Below are positions 8,332-16,371 of a stretch of DNA of 64,000 nt, piece after piece (the stretch's first letter is position 1; each line of letters opens with the position of its first letter). A model generated the notes under the pieces. It was not told the DNA's origin. It was given only the letters and a program-made list of their open reading frames with translations, and did no database searches. The DNA lies in the NCBI RefSeq assembly GCF_002167005.1, contig NZ_NHTN01000010.1, positions 1 to 64,000 on the forward strand. The letters are read 5' to 3'. The DNA comes from Indiicoccus explosivorum. GTDB lineage: Bacteria > Bacillota > Bacilli > Bacillales_A > Planococcaceae. A program made the translations under genes and the position numbers.

Positions 8332-8437
8332 GTTATGCCGCGGTTCCGGGAGCATGGCAGGCTGGAAGGCCAAGCCGGACGGGACCGCAGATTTATGATA
8401 TGGTTGAAGGGATACGGTCAAGGAAAGGAGGGGGATA

Positions 8438-9913
8438 ATGAGCGAATTCACGATAAATGGTATTTTGCTGTTCGGCGGGCTCTTCCTGCTGATCGGCGTG
8501 TTCATGACAACTGTTTCCGCCCGTTTCGGAGTGCCTTCCCTCGTCCTCTTCTTAATCGTCGGCATGGTGCTCGGCAGTGATATTTCGGGGCTGATTTACT
8601 TTACGGATGCGGAAGCTGCTCAGCTCGTCGGGATTTTTGCTCTCGTGGTCATCCTGTTCGAGGGCGGCCTCCAGTCAAAATGGCGGATCATACGGCCCGT
8701 AATGGGAACCTCGCTTGTCCTCGCCACGCTCGGTGTCATCCTCACGACAGCGATTGTGGCAATCGCCTCTTTTTACGTCCTCGACATTTCCTGGCTGGAA
8801 GCCTTTCTGCTGGGTTCTATTGTCGGTTCGACAGATGCGGCGGCTGTTTTTTCCGTGCTCACCGGTCAGAACATCAGCTCAAGGCTTTCTGCGACATTGG
8901 AAGCGGAATCAGGGACGAATGACCCCATGGCCATGTTCTTGACCATTGCGTTTATCCAGCTGATCCAAATTCCCGATGCGTCCTTTCTGAATCTCATCGG
9001 CGCATTTTTTGTCCAGATGGGCGTCGGCATCCTGGTCGGTGTGGTTCTCGGATGGTTTGCATCTTATACGATCAATAAAATCCGGCTGGACGCTTCCGGT
9101 CTCTATGCCGTGCTCGCTGCAGGGTTTGCGGTGTTCATCTACAGTGTGACTGCCGTCCTCGGAGGCAGCGGGCTGCTTGCAGTGTATTTGGCCGCTCTGG
9201 TGATCGGCACAAGGGACCTGACACACAGCCATTCAATCATCAGTTTCCACGAGGGGCTGGCCTGGCTGATGCAGATCATCATGTTCGTCATCCTCGGATT
9301 GCTCGTGTTTCCGAGTGAGCTTGCGAACTGGGAGCTGATTTGGAAAGGCCTTGTGCTGTCGTTCGTCCTGCTTTTCATCGCCCGGCCGATTGCCGTGTTC
9401 GTATCCATGCTATTCTTTGATTATTCACTGAAGGAACGCCTTTTTGTTTCATGGGCAGGACTGCGGGGCGCAGTCCCGATCGTCCTGGCGACTTTTCCGA
9501 TGCTTGCGGGACTGGAAAACGGATTCCTTTTCTTTAATATCGTTTTCTTTATTGTGCTGACGTCCGCGCTTTTCCAAGGATCGACCATCCCATATGCGGC
9601 GAGGAAACTGGAGCTTGTCGGCCCTGAAATGCCGCAGCGGATCCATACGCTCGAACTCATTTCGATGGGAAGCGCGAATGCGGAAATGATGGAGATCGCC
9701 ATCGCGGAGTCGTCGCCTTTCGCAGGCCAGCAAGTGCAGGCGATCGGGCTTCCGGACCAGACACTCATTTCAGCCATCATCCGTTCCGGCCGCCTCGTGA
9801 TGCCGGCCGGTCCGACCAAGCTGAAAGCAGGGGATGTGCTGTACGTGCTGACAGAGAAGAAACAGGTGCCGAATGTCAGAATGGTGTTCGGTGAAGAAGA
9901 TTTTATCAATTGA
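8438..9913 (+). CDS. Potassium/proton antiporter, CPA1 NhaP2/CvrA type
   Basis: A 491-residue membrane protein with about twelve hydrophobic segments in the first 385 residues, including FEGGLQSKW and GSTDAAAVFSVL, which match the conserved CPA1 exchanger core, and a charged ESGTNDPMA motif in the ion path. Residues about 400-485 form a soluble TrkA_C (RCK_C) regulatory domain (GQQVQAIGLPDQTLISAIIR...GDVLYVLT), as in NhaP2/CvrA and YjbQ-type K+/H+ antiporters. It likely exports K+ or Na+ in exchange for protons. Ribosome site AAAGGAGGG. Stand-alone gene. Cation preference is not readable from sequence. Confidence 0.93.
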   Translation: MSEFTINGILLFGGLFLLIGVFMTTVSARFGVPSLVLFLIVGMVLGSDISGLIYFTDAEAAQLVGIFALVVILFEGGLQSKWRIIRPVMGTSLVLATLGVILTTAIVAIASFYVLDISWLEAFLLGSIVGSTDAAAVFSVLTGQNISSRLSATLEAESGTNDPMAMFLTIAFIQLIQIPDASFLNLIGAFFVQMGVGILVGVVLGWFASYTINKIRLDASGLYAVLAAGFAVFIYSVTAVLGGSGLLAVYLAALVIGTRDLTHSHSIISFHEGLAWLMQIIMFVILGLLVFPSELANWELIWKGLVLSFVLLFIARPIAVFVSMLFFDYSLKERLFVSWAGLRGAVPIVLATFPMLAGLENGFLFFNIVFFIVLTSALFQGSTIPYAARKLELVGPEMPQRIHTLELISMGSANAEMMEIAIAESSPFAGQQVQAIGLPDQTLISAIIRSGRLVMPAGPTKLKAGDVLYVLTEKKQVPNVRMVFGEEDFIN

Positions 9914-9937
9914 TCCGCGCATAGCGGATCTTTTTTT
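9912..9937 (+). terminator. Intrinsic terminator of the antiporter gene
   Basis: Stem GATCCGC / GCGGATC followed by seven T. The stop codon overlaps the start of the stem. Confidence 0.85.
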
Positions 9938-9955
9938 GTTGCGCTGACGCCAGGT

Positions 9956-10134
9956 TTTCCTGCGCCCACCGCCTTATGCCTATTGGGACTATCGGATCGA
10001 CCCCACTTTTCTTATTGTCCAGTTCCGGCGATCAGGCCCTCGGGGTCATAAGCCTTCGCGCTGCGGAAATCAGGACTTCCTGCGCACGCAGCCTTATGCC
10101 TGTCGGGCCTGTCGGATCGCCTCCACTTTTCTTG
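9956..10134. repeat. Pair of about 57-bp imperfect direct repeats, 120 bp apart
   Basis: Copy 1 (about 9957-10013) and copy 2 (about 10077-10133) both read TTCCTGCGC..., then GCCTTATGCC, TATCGGATCG / TGTCGGATCG and CCACTTTTCTT, in register exactly 120 bp apart. Between them GGTCATAAGCC (near 10045) is partly inverted to GGCTTATGCC-like segments, so the block can fold. No coding signal. It fills the space between the antiporter and the acylase. Confidence 0.65.
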
Positions 10135-10144
10135 TGTGAATTTT

Positions 10145-10175
10145 TTGTTTATTGCTGTCATTTTTCCTGTATACT
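10145..10175 (+). promoter_or_regulatory. Possible promoter of the acylase gene
   Basis: TATACT (10170-10175) with a weak TTGTTT 19 bp upstream. ATG 30 bp downstream. Confidence 0.35.
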
Positions 10176-10205
10176 AAAGAGAAAAATGGTAAAAGGCGGG
10201 GGAAA

Positions 10206-12560
10206 ATGAAGAACAGAAGATGGCTGAAGGTGCTGCTGATCGCTGTGGGGGCCTTGGTGGTGCTGGCGGCGGCCGCACTTATTTTTGTAAACGTTTTCAT
10301 CAATAAATCAAAGCCGGTCATTGAGGGGGAACTTACCCTGGCCGCGCTCGAAGAAGAAGTGACCGTGACGCGCGATGATATGGGAGTACCGCACATCACT
10401 GCTCAGTCCGATGCGGACCTGTACCGGGCGCAGGGGTACGTGCAGGCGCAGGACCGCATGTTCCAGATGGACCTCTCGAGACGTCAGGCGAGCGGGGAGC
10501 TGGCGGAAGTGATCGGTGAAGCGGCCGTCGAAACGGATAAGCTGTTCCGTACATTCAGTCTCCGGGATGCCGCTGGAAAATCACTGGATGCCTACAGTGA
10601 TGAAGCGGAGCAAGTGCTGGAGTGGTATGCGGAAGGCGTCAACGCTTATATGGAAGATGCGAAGGCGGAAGGGACGCTGCCGTTCGAGTTCACGCTGCTC
10701 GGTTATGAACCGGAACCGTGGGAACCGCTCGATTCACTGACAATCGGAAAATACATGGCCTATGACCTCGGCGGGCACTGGTCGGCGCTCGCGTTCCGCC
10801 ACTGGGCACTCAATGAATTTACGGAAAAGAAAGCGCGGGAATTGTTCATCACTTATCCGGACAACGCGCCGTCCATCATTGAAGCGAATAAGGAAATGGA
10901 AGTGAAAGTGGCGGGCGAGTTCAACGCAGACCTCGTGCCGCCGGAATTCAACGGCAGCAACAACTGGGTGGTCTCGGGCGAGAAGACAGCCAGCGGCAAA
11001 CCGCTGCTGGCGGATGATCCGCATCTCGGCCTGTCCACCCCGTCCATTTGGTATCAGATGCACCTCGAAAGCCCGGAACAGAACGTCAGCGGTGTCATTT
11101 TCGCGGGCATTCCGGGAATCATCCTCGGCCATAACGAGGAAATCGCCTGGGGTGTAACGAACGTCGGGCCCGATGTCCAGGATCTTTATATTGAAACACC
11201 GAATCCGGAAGATCCGACACAATTCCTGTATGAAGGGGAGTGGGAACAGGCGGAAGTGCGGGAAGAGCGGATTTTGGTGAAAGACGGTGAACCGATCGAC
11301 TATCAGGTGCTTGTCACCCGGCACGGTCCTGTCATTTCAGATGTCATCTATGAAGAAGAAGATCCGGGGGCTGTGTTCTCGATGCAGTGGACCGCACTCG
11401 AACCGACATTGGAACTGCAAGCGGTCCTTAAAATGAATAAAGCTTCGGACTGGGACGAATTCGAAAACGCGCTGGAAGATTTCCAGGCACCGGCACAGAA
11501 TTTCGTGTTCGCTTCCGAAGACGGGACGATCGCTTATAAGGCGAACGGCCGCATTCCGATCCGGAAAACCGGTGACGGGCAGCTGCCTGTACCGGGTGAT
11601 TCCGCCGACTACGGCTGGGAAGGATACGTCCCTTATGATGAGCTGCCAGTCGTCGTGAACCCTGAAGAAGGGTTTATTGCGACAGCGAACAATGAAGTGG
11701 TGGACGAAAACTATGAATACCATATTACGGACTTCTGGGCACAGCCGTACCGGTATATGCGGATTGCGGAAGTGCTGAGCGCCGGAGAGAATTTGACGGC
11801 GGAAGATATGATGGAGCTGCAGATGGATACGAAAAATCTGTACGCGGAAGAATTCCTGCCATCCATGATCGAAGCGGTGCGGGCAGAGACGGATGAACAC
11901 GACGAACTGCTCGCCATATTGGAAGACTGGAATAGAGTGGATGAGGCGGATCAGGCGGCGCCGCTTATTTTCCGGACGTGGATCCGGGAATTGCCGGACA
12001 CATTATGGGAAGAAAAGATGCCGGAGGATGTCTATGAGCTGATGCCGGGCAAAAACCATATCACTGATCAGCTGATGCGGGAGGCGTTCGCTGGTGAACC
12101 GGGTGCATGGGTCGAGGAATATGGCGGCGTAGAGAAGTGGCTATCGGATTCATTGACGGCGGCTGAAGCGGTGATTTCAGAAGAATTCGGAGAAGATGCC
12201 GGTGACTGGGACTGGGGCAAATACCATGAACTGCTCTTTTCCCATCCGGTCAGCGGGGCATCGCCGATCTTGGCTGAATTCATGAATCCGGAAATCTTAC
12301 CGGTAGGCGGATCGAATGTCACCGTCATGGCCGCCGCTTCCGATCCGGATGGAATCGTCGACCACGGGGCATCGTGGCGGTTCGTCGCGGACCTCGCTGA
12401 TCTGTCGGAAACCTATCACATCGTCGGACCTGGTCAGAGCGGGCATGTAAAGTCGCCGTTCTACGACAACCAGGTCGCGGACTGGGTGGAAGGCGATTAT
12501 CACGCAACACCGATTGATGGCGATGCGGAAGGCAGCGTGCTGATTCTGCAACCGGAATAG
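10206..12560 (+). CDS. Penicillin acylase family protein (Ntn hydrolase), membrane-anchored
   Basis: A 784-residue S45 peptidase-family amide hydrolase. Residues 8-33 are an uncleaved-looking membrane anchor or signal, so the enzyme acts outside the membrane. The family matures by self-cleavage into alpha and beta chains. The expected cleavage is before Ser251 in FNGSNNWVVSG, which becomes the N-terminal nucleophile. GHNEEIAWGVTNVGPDVQDLY and the later LPVGGSNVTVMAA segment match the active-site scaffold. Known members hydrolyse penicillin G or acyl-homoserine lactones; the substrate here is unknown. ATG 10206 follows AAAGGCGGGGG. Single gene with terminator. Confidence 0.92.
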   Translation: MKNRRWLKVLLIAVGALVVLAAAALIFVNVFINKSKPVIEGELTLAALEEEVTVTRDDMGVPHITAQSDADLYRAQGYVQAQDRMFQMDLSRRQASGELAEVIGEAAVETDKLFRTFSLRDAAGKSLDAYSDEAEQVLEWYAEGVNAYMEDAKAEGTLPFEFTLLGYEPEPWEPLDSLTIGKYMAYDLGGHWSALAFRHWALNEFTEKKARELFITYPDNAPSIIEANKEMEVKVAGEFNADLVPPEFNGSNNWVVSGEKTASGKPLLADDPHLGLSTPSIWYQMHLESPEQNVSGVIFAGIPGIILGHNEEIAWGVTNVGPDVQDLYIETPNPEDPTQFLYEGEWEQAEVREERILVKDGEPIDYQVLVTRHGPVISDVIYEEEDPGAVFSMQWTALEPTLELQAVLKMNKASDWDEFENALEDFQAPAQNFVFASEDGTIAYKANGRIPIRKTGDGQLPVPGDSADYGWEGYVPYDELPVVVNPEEGFIATANNEVVDENYEYHITDFWAQPYRYMRIAEVLSAGENLTAEDMMELQMDTKNLYAEEFLPSMIEAVRAETDEHDELLAILEDWNRVDEADQAAPLIFRTWIRELPDTLWEEKMPEDVYELMPGKNHITDQLMREAFAGEPGAWVEEYGGVEKWLSDSLTAAEAVISEEFGEDAGDWDWGKYHELLFSHPVSGASPILAEFMNPEILPVGGSNVTVMAAASDPDGIVDHGASWRFVADLADLSETYHIVGPGQSGHVKSPFYDNQVADWVEGDYHATPIDGDAEGSVLILQPE

Positions 12561-12572
12561 GAAACAGAGAGG

Positions 12573-12597
12573 GCCGCACCGGGTGCGGCTCTTTTTT
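12573..12597 (+). terminator. Intrinsic terminator of the acylase gene
   Basis: Stem GCCGCACC / GGTGCGGC followed by TCTTTTTT. Confidence 0.85.
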
Positions 12598-12641
12598 GTC
12601 GCCCATTGCTGAAAAGGACGATACATGACCGAATTAAAAGT

Positions 12642-12647
12642 TATAAT
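12642..12647 (+). promoter_or_regulatory. -10 box TATAAT before the crcB pair
   Basis: Perfect TATAAT 22 bp before ATG 12670; no convincing -35. The leader is too short to hold a fluoride riboswitch. Confidence 0.4.
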
Positions 12648-12669
12648 AGGCGGCAAAGGAGGGGAATGG

Positions 12670-13026
12670 ATGAAAAACATACTGGCGGTCGGAACGGGCG
12701 GAACGGCAGGCGCGCTGCTCCGGGCAAGTGTATATGCGGCGGCGCCTGAAGCGGTCATTCTTTTGTTTGTCAACCTGACCGGCAGTTTTTTGCTTGGATT
12801 TCTCTCAGTTCGCTTCACCGGCAGGCGATCGAAGAGCGTGATGCTTTTCATCACCACCGGTCTGCTTGGATCCTTCACCACTTTTTCCGCCTTTTCTGCA
12901 CAATGGCTCCATCTTCTTGAAGACTCACTTCCGCTTGGTTTGCTCTATGGAATATCGATGACCGGGGGAGCCGTCCTCGCAGCGTTAGCGGGGCTGAAAA
13001 CCGGGAAAGGAAGGGGGCGGGAATAG
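12670..13026 (+). CDS. crcB: Fluoride channel subunit CrcB (first of pair)
   Basis: A 118-residue Fluc-type channel subunit with four membrane segments. Landmarks are the pore asparagine motif NLTGSFLLGF and the GLLGSFTTFSAFS break that holds the central Na+ and lines the pore. Fluc proteins export fluoride passively as dual-topology dimers. Bacilli often encode two adjacent copies (YhdU/YhdV) thought to form a heterodimer, and that is the case here. ATG 12670 follows AAGGAGGGG. The stop is followed immediately by the second copy. Confidence 0.93.
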   Translation: MKNILAVGTGGTAGALLRASVYAAAPEAVILLFVNLTGSFLLGFLSVRFTGRRSKSVMLFITTGLLGSFTTFSAFSAQWLHLLEDSLPLGLLYGISMTGGAVLAALAGLKTGKGRGRE

Positions 13027-13028
13027 TG

Positions 13029-13349
13029 ATGATCGAAGTGGCAGTCGGCGGCTTTCTTGGCGCCATTTCCAGATATCTTGTATACGCGCGGTTCGAACAG
13101 CGGAACCGGCATGGACGATGGGCGACATTCCTCGTCAATAGTTCAGGCTCCTTTCTTCTCGGGCTGGTGCTCTCGGAAAGTCCGTTGTGGGTGACCGGGT
13201 TTCTTGGCGCTTTCACCACTTTTTCGACATTCGCGCTGGACGTTGCAGAAGGATTGGCGGAAGGGAAAGTGTATTCGGCGGCCGGTTACCTGTTTGCCAC
13301 CATTTTCAGTGGGTTGTGTCTTTTTACTATTGGTTTTGTGATGGTCTGA
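13029..13349 (+). CDS. crcB: Fluoride channel subunit CrcB (second of pair)
   Basis: A 106-residue partner of the upstream CrcB, with NSSGSFLLGL and GFLGAFTTFSTFALD, the latter the best match to the Fluc consensus. The gene starts two bases after the first copy's TAG (GTG 13026 is an alternative start overlapping it), so translation is probably coupled. The stop codon lies in the left arm of a long palindromic terminator. Four membrane segments, each copy likely inserted in opposite orientation. Confidence 0.93.
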   Translation: MIEVAVGGFLGAISRYLVYARFEQRNRHGRWATFLVNSSGSFLLGLVLSESPLWVTGFLGAFTTFSTFALDVAEGLAEGKVYSAAGYLFATIFSGLCLFTIGFVMV

Positions 13350-13386
13350 TAAAAATCGCGGGTGCCTGGCACCCGCGATTTTTATC
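13348..13386. terminator. 39-bp perfect palindrome, bidirectional terminator between crcB and the P1 peptidase gene
   Basis: 19-bp arms around the single base 13367: GATAAAAATCGCGGGTGCC and its complement. It has A/T tracts on both sides, and the stop codons of both convergent genes (13347-13349 and 13385-13387) lie in or at its arms. Its core is GGTGCCTGGCACC, the same as the repeat at 4729. Confidence 0.85.
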
Positions 13387-14362
13387 ATATCTCGCCTTTT
13401 TCCACTACCCGGCCAAGCCGGCCGATTGTGGTCTCGGCATGGAAAATGGACTGATAAACCGCTTCCTCCGTCGCATCAGCGGCGGCTCCGAACAATTCAT
13501 TCATGACCGGATGGCTGTCACGCAGCAGCGCGGTTTGTTCAAAAGCGGATTCCGAGTCATGCGCTATGTTCGAAGCGGTGGTGAAAGCGATCGCGATATC
13601 GCCGCTCCCGTTTGCGACGCTTGTTCCGGTGCGCCCCAGTCCGATCGCTGCTCGCTTGGCGAGCCGTTTCAGCTGCCGGCTTTCCAGCGGAGCATCTGTC
13701 GCGATGATCATCATGACCGACCCGTCCGGTTTCCCGGGGTCCGGACCGTGCAGCCGGGCCGGACGGAAGTCTTCTTTTCGGCCGAAGTTCGTCAGGAGCA
13801 ATGCTCCGACCGTGTAGGAAAGGTTTCCATGTTCGGCGATTCTTGAAGCGGAACCGATCCCTCCTTTGACCCCGTAGCAGACCATGCCTTTCCCGGCGCC
13901 GGCCGCTCCCTGTGCGAATTCGCGGTCCGCTGCCCGGATCGCTTCTTCGGCATGCCCCGGTTCAACCGCCATGAGCCGCATTGAATTCAAGTAGCTGTCA
14001 TTGCATTCACCGACGACGAGGTTCAGGGAACTGGTGGCGTCGCCGATTTCCGGATTTTCTCTCAGCATCCAGTCCATCGTCCCCTGCAGCACAGCGGCCA
14101 CGCTGAACGTGTTCGTCAGCATGATCGGGGACTCGATGACACCGAGCTCGTCCACCTGCACAAGCCCCGCTGTCTTGCCGAAACCGTTCAGTACGAAACT
14201 CGCCGCCCGGACTTTTTCTTTGAACAGATTCCCGCTGTGCGGCAGGATCGCTGTCACCCCTGTACAGATGGTATCCGTTTCCGATATTTTTTCATACAGC
14301 GTCACATGCCCGACTTTGACGCCTGAGACATCAGTGATGGTGTTGCGCTGTCCTTTATTCAT
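13385..14362 (-). CDS. P1 family peptidase (DmpA/BapA type, self-processing)
   Basis: A 325-residue member of the DmpA-like aminopeptidase/beta-peptidyl aminopeptidase family, which cleaves itself before a serine to make the active alpha-beta enzyme. The processing site is seen in KPDGSVMMIIATDAPL, with the nucleophile at about Ser215. GVKGGIGSASR and NLVVGECND are other conserved blocks. I use ATG 14362 (MNKGQRNTITDV), nine bases after GGAG, rather than the upstream ATGs. The substrate is probably short peptides or D-residue or beta-peptide amides; not known here. No signal peptide. Single gene. Confidence 0.9.
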   Translation of the reverse strand: MNKGQRNTITDVSGVKVGHVTLYEKISETDTICTGVTAILPHSGNLFKEKVRAASFVLNGFGKTAGLVQVDELGVIESPIMLTNTFSVAAVLQGTMDWMLRENPEIGDATSSLNLVVGECNDSYLNSMRLMAVEPGHAEEAIRAADREFAQGAAGAGKGMVCYGVKGGIGSASRIAEHGNLSYTVGALLLTNFGRKEDFRPARLHGPDPGKPDGSVMMIIATDAPLESRQLKRLAKRAAIGLGRTGTSVANGSGDIAIAFTTASNIAHDSESAFEQTALLRDSHPVMNELFGAAADATEEAVYQSIFHAETTIGRLGRVVEKGEI

Positions 14363-14418
14363 CCGCATCCGCTCCTTTTTCTCCATTGTAGCATTCGACG
14401 CGGCCGGAAATTTTCGCG

Positions 14419-14424
14419 TATAAT
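14419..14424 (+). promoter_or_regulatory. -10 box TATAAT for the double GNAT gene
   Basis: Perfect TATAAT 51 bp before ATG 14476; no clear -35. Confidence 0.4.
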
Positions 14425-14475
14425 AAAAGAAAATTCATTCCGGGCGTTTTTCCCGGAAACAGGGGAGAATACGGA

Positions 14476-15597
14476 ATGGCACTAAAATTGACAGAGTGGA
14501 CGATGGAGGAACAGGAGCAGCTGATCGAATTCATGACCGGCAACTCCTGGCCCTATCATGGATACGAACATCCGGTGCGGGAGCTGATTGAAAAGACGAT
14601 CGGTGAAGGAGGGTATAAATCGGATCAGGTCCAGACGTTCTGGCTGGAGAATGAAAAAGGGGAACAGGTCGGCCTGGTGAAAATCTATGATCTCCAGGAC
14701 GAAATCCCGCTGTTCGATCTCCGGATCGCCGGCCCTTATCGCGGGAAAGGGTATGGCCCGAAAGCCCTCCGGCTCATGACGGATTATGTATTTTCCCTGC
14801 CGGACAGAAAAATCCGGCTCGAAGGCAATACGCGGCATGATAATTTCGCGATGCGCAAAGCATTCGAACGGGCGGGTTTCGTCAAAGAAGCCCATATCCG
14901 GAAAGGCTGGTTTTCGCCGAACGAAAATAAGTATTATGATGCGGTGACCTATGGCATCACGCGCGAGGACTGGGAAGCAGGCACAACGACACCGGTCCGC
15001 TGGGAAGACAAGGAAGCGGACAGGAAAGCGCCGTTCAATCCCGTCCTGTTCGATTTTCCGGAAGCTTTCGAATCGGAACGGCTTGTCATCCGTGCGCCTC
15101 GGCGGGAAGATGCTCCGCAAGTGTTCGAGGCCATCCTGCATTCTCATGAGGCGCTCCGGAACTGGATGCCGTTCGCCCAAAACAAACCGGATGCCGGTCA
15201 AGTGGAAGCGAATCTCGTCCAGGCGGCTGCGGATTTCCAGCTCCGCAAGGACTTGCGTCTGCATTTTTTCCTGAAAGACACCGGTGAGTTTGTTGGTTCA
15301 TCCGGCCTCCACCGGTTTGATTGGACCGTCCGGAAATTCGAAGTCGGCTATTGGGTGGACAGCCGGTATGAAGGGAAAGGATATGTCTCCGAAGCGGTCG
15401 GCCGCATCGCGCAGTTCGCGTTCGAAGACCTCGGAGCGAACCGGGTGGAAATCCGCTGTGATACCGAAAACGTCCGCAGCCGGGCAGTGGCGGAACGCCT
15501 CGGTTTCGACTTGGAAGGGATTCTTCGGAAAGACAGCCTTTCCATAACGGGAGAAGGGCTGCGGGATACGTGCATATACGCAAAAGTAAAGGGATGA
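14476..15597 (+). CDS. Tandem-domain GNAT acetyltransferase
   Basis: A 373-residue protein with two complete GNAT folds. Domain 1 (about 1-165) has the acetyl-CoA loop GPYRGKGYGPKALRLM and the end AFERAGFVKEAH. Domain 2 (about 195-373) is RimJ/RimL-like (ESERLVIRAPRREDA, SRYEGKGYVSEAVGRIAQFAF, AVAERLGFDLEGILRKD). RimJ-type domains acetylate N-terminal amines of proteins or small amines. The pairing suggests either two substrates or one catalytic and one structural domain. The first domain keeps its acetyl-CoA loop, so it need not be dead. ATG 14476 follows GGGGAG. Terminates at a hairpin shared with the 51-residue gene. Confidence 0.9.
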   Translation: MALKLTEWTMEEQEQLIEFMTGNSWPYHGYEHPVRELIEKTIGEGGYKSDQVQTFWLENEKGEQVGLVKIYDLQDEIPLFDLRIAGPYRGKGYGPKALRLMTDYVFSLPDRKIRLEGNTRHDNFAMRKAFERAGFVKEAHIRKGWFSPNENKYYDAVTYGITREDWEAGTTTPVRWEDKEADRKAPFNPVLFDFPEAFESERLVIRAPRREDAPQVFEAILHSHEALRNWMPFAQNKPDAGQVEANLVQAAADFQLRKDLRLHFFLKDTGEFVGSSGLHRFDWTVRKFEVGYWVDSRYEGKGYVSEAVGRIAQFAFEDLGANRVEIRCDTENVRSRAVAERLGFDLEGILRKDSLSITGEGLRDTCIYAKVKG

Positions 15598-15621
15598 GCG
15601 GTCTTGCCGCCCATCCCTTTT
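15591..15621. terminator. Bidirectional terminator containing the stop codon of the GNAT gene
   Basis: Stem GGGATGAGCGG / CCGCCCATCCC followed by TTTTTC. The TGA at 15595-15597 is in the left arm. Confidence 0.75.
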
Positions 15622-15622
15622 T

Positions 15623-15778
15623 CTACACGCCTTTTCTTCCAGTGAACAGATTGATCAGCAGAATCACGACCGCTACGATCAGCAGCAGGTGAATCAGTCC
15701 GCCGGCGAAATCCAGCAAGAAGCCGACCAGCCAGATCGCTAAAATAACAATTAAAATAATCCAAAGAATCCGGGCCAT
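15623..15778 (-). CDS. Small membrane protein, Lmo0937 family
   Basis: 51 residues beginning [20 protein letters not shown], then a second hydrophobic stretch [18 protein letters not shown] and a short basic tail (TGRKGV): a two-span hairpin. This matches the Lmo0937-type small membrane proteins found across Bacillales. Their role is unknown; they are often stress-induced. ATG 15778 is set by AAAGAGGTG just upstream, and longer in-frame starts lack a ribosome site. A sigma-B-like promoter lies 47 bp upstream. Confidence 0.8.
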   Translation of the reverse strand: MARILWIILIVILAIWLVGFLLDFAGGLIHLLLIVAVVILLINLFTGRKGV

Positions 15779-15825
15779 CCCTCTCACCTCTTTTCTCCTA
15801 ATGAACAATTGAAGCTAGTAAAGAA

Positions 15826-15851
15826 GTACCCGGAAAAGTGGACGGTAAAAC
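15826..15851 (-). promoter_or_regulatory. Sigma-B-like promoter of the 51-residue membrane protein gene
   Basis: Minus strand GTTTTA (15851-15846), 14 bp, GGGTAC (15831-15826). Confidence 0.55.
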
Positions 15852-15889
15852 CTGTCTTATTCCTTGCTCAGTTGTCCGGTGTGGCGCGG

Positions 15890-15895
15890 TATAGT
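15890..15895 (+). promoter_or_regulatory. -10 box TATAGT before mntR
   Basis: TATAGT 33 bp before ATG 15929. TTGCTC lies 20 bp upstream, a long spacing. Confidence 0.35.
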
Positions 15896-15928
15896 AAACT
15901 TGAACATAGTGTTGATGGGAGGGTTACC

Positions 15929-16354
15929 ATGCCGACTCCAAGTATGGAAGATCACATTGAAATCATTACGTCCCTGATCGAGCAGAAGGGATATGCCCGG
16001 GTCTCGGATATCGCAGAAGCGCTTTCTGTTCTGCCGTCTTCCGTGACGAAAATGGTGCAGAAGCTCGATAAGGACGGCTACCTGATATATGAACGGTACA
16101 GAGGGCTCGTCCTGACGCCGAAAGGGGAGAAACTCGGCAAGCGCCTAGTCCGCCGCCACGATCTGCTTGAGCAGTTCCTGCGGCTGATCGGTGTGGAAGA
16201 AGGGCGGATTTACGAGGATGTAGAAGGGATCGAGCACCATCTCAGCTGGGATGCGATCGACCGGATCACGGATCTTGTCCATGTGCTCGAAAAAAGTCCG
16301 GATGTACTGGACCGGCTGCAGGAACTGAAGGCGGAACAGGAAAACGAAGAGTGA
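15929..16354 (+). CDS. mntR: Manganese-responsive transcriptional regulator MntR
   Basis: 141 residues, essentially the length of B. subtilis MntR. It starts [13 protein letters not shown], the classic N-terminus. The winged helix includes [28 protein letters not shown]. The metal-binding and dimerisation half contains the ligands expected from the family (Asp8, Glu11, His77, Glu99, Glu102 and His103 regions: [28 protein letters not shown]). With Mn2+ bound, MntR represses uptake genes and activates exporters; no such transporter is in this window. Start ATG 15929 follows GGGAGGG. CvfB follows after 17 bp, so the two are probably co-transcribed. Confidence 0.95.
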   Translation: MPTPSMEDHIEIITSLIEQKGYARVSDIAEALSVLPSSVTKMVQKLDKDGYLIYERYRGLVLTPKGEKLGKRLVRRHDLLEQFLRLIGVEEGRIYEDVEGIEHHLSWDAIDRITDLVHVLEKSPDVLDRLQELKAEQENEE

Positions 16355-16371
16355 AGGAGGATTCAGGAATA

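Noticed and set aside
8385-8437. Sigma-B-like GGGATA upstream of the antiporter gene
   Set aside because: The -35 at the right distance matches only four of six bases and the -10 departs from GGGWAW; too weak to list.
9976-10209. Open frame of about 77 codons inside the direct-repeat region before the acylase gene
   Set aside because: It is composed of the repeat sequence, lacks a ribosome site and resembles no protein.
12600-12669. Possible fluoride riboswitch before the crcB pair
   Set aside because: Only about 70 bp separate the acylase terminator and ATG, holding a TATAAT; no fluoride-riboswitch consensus could be found.
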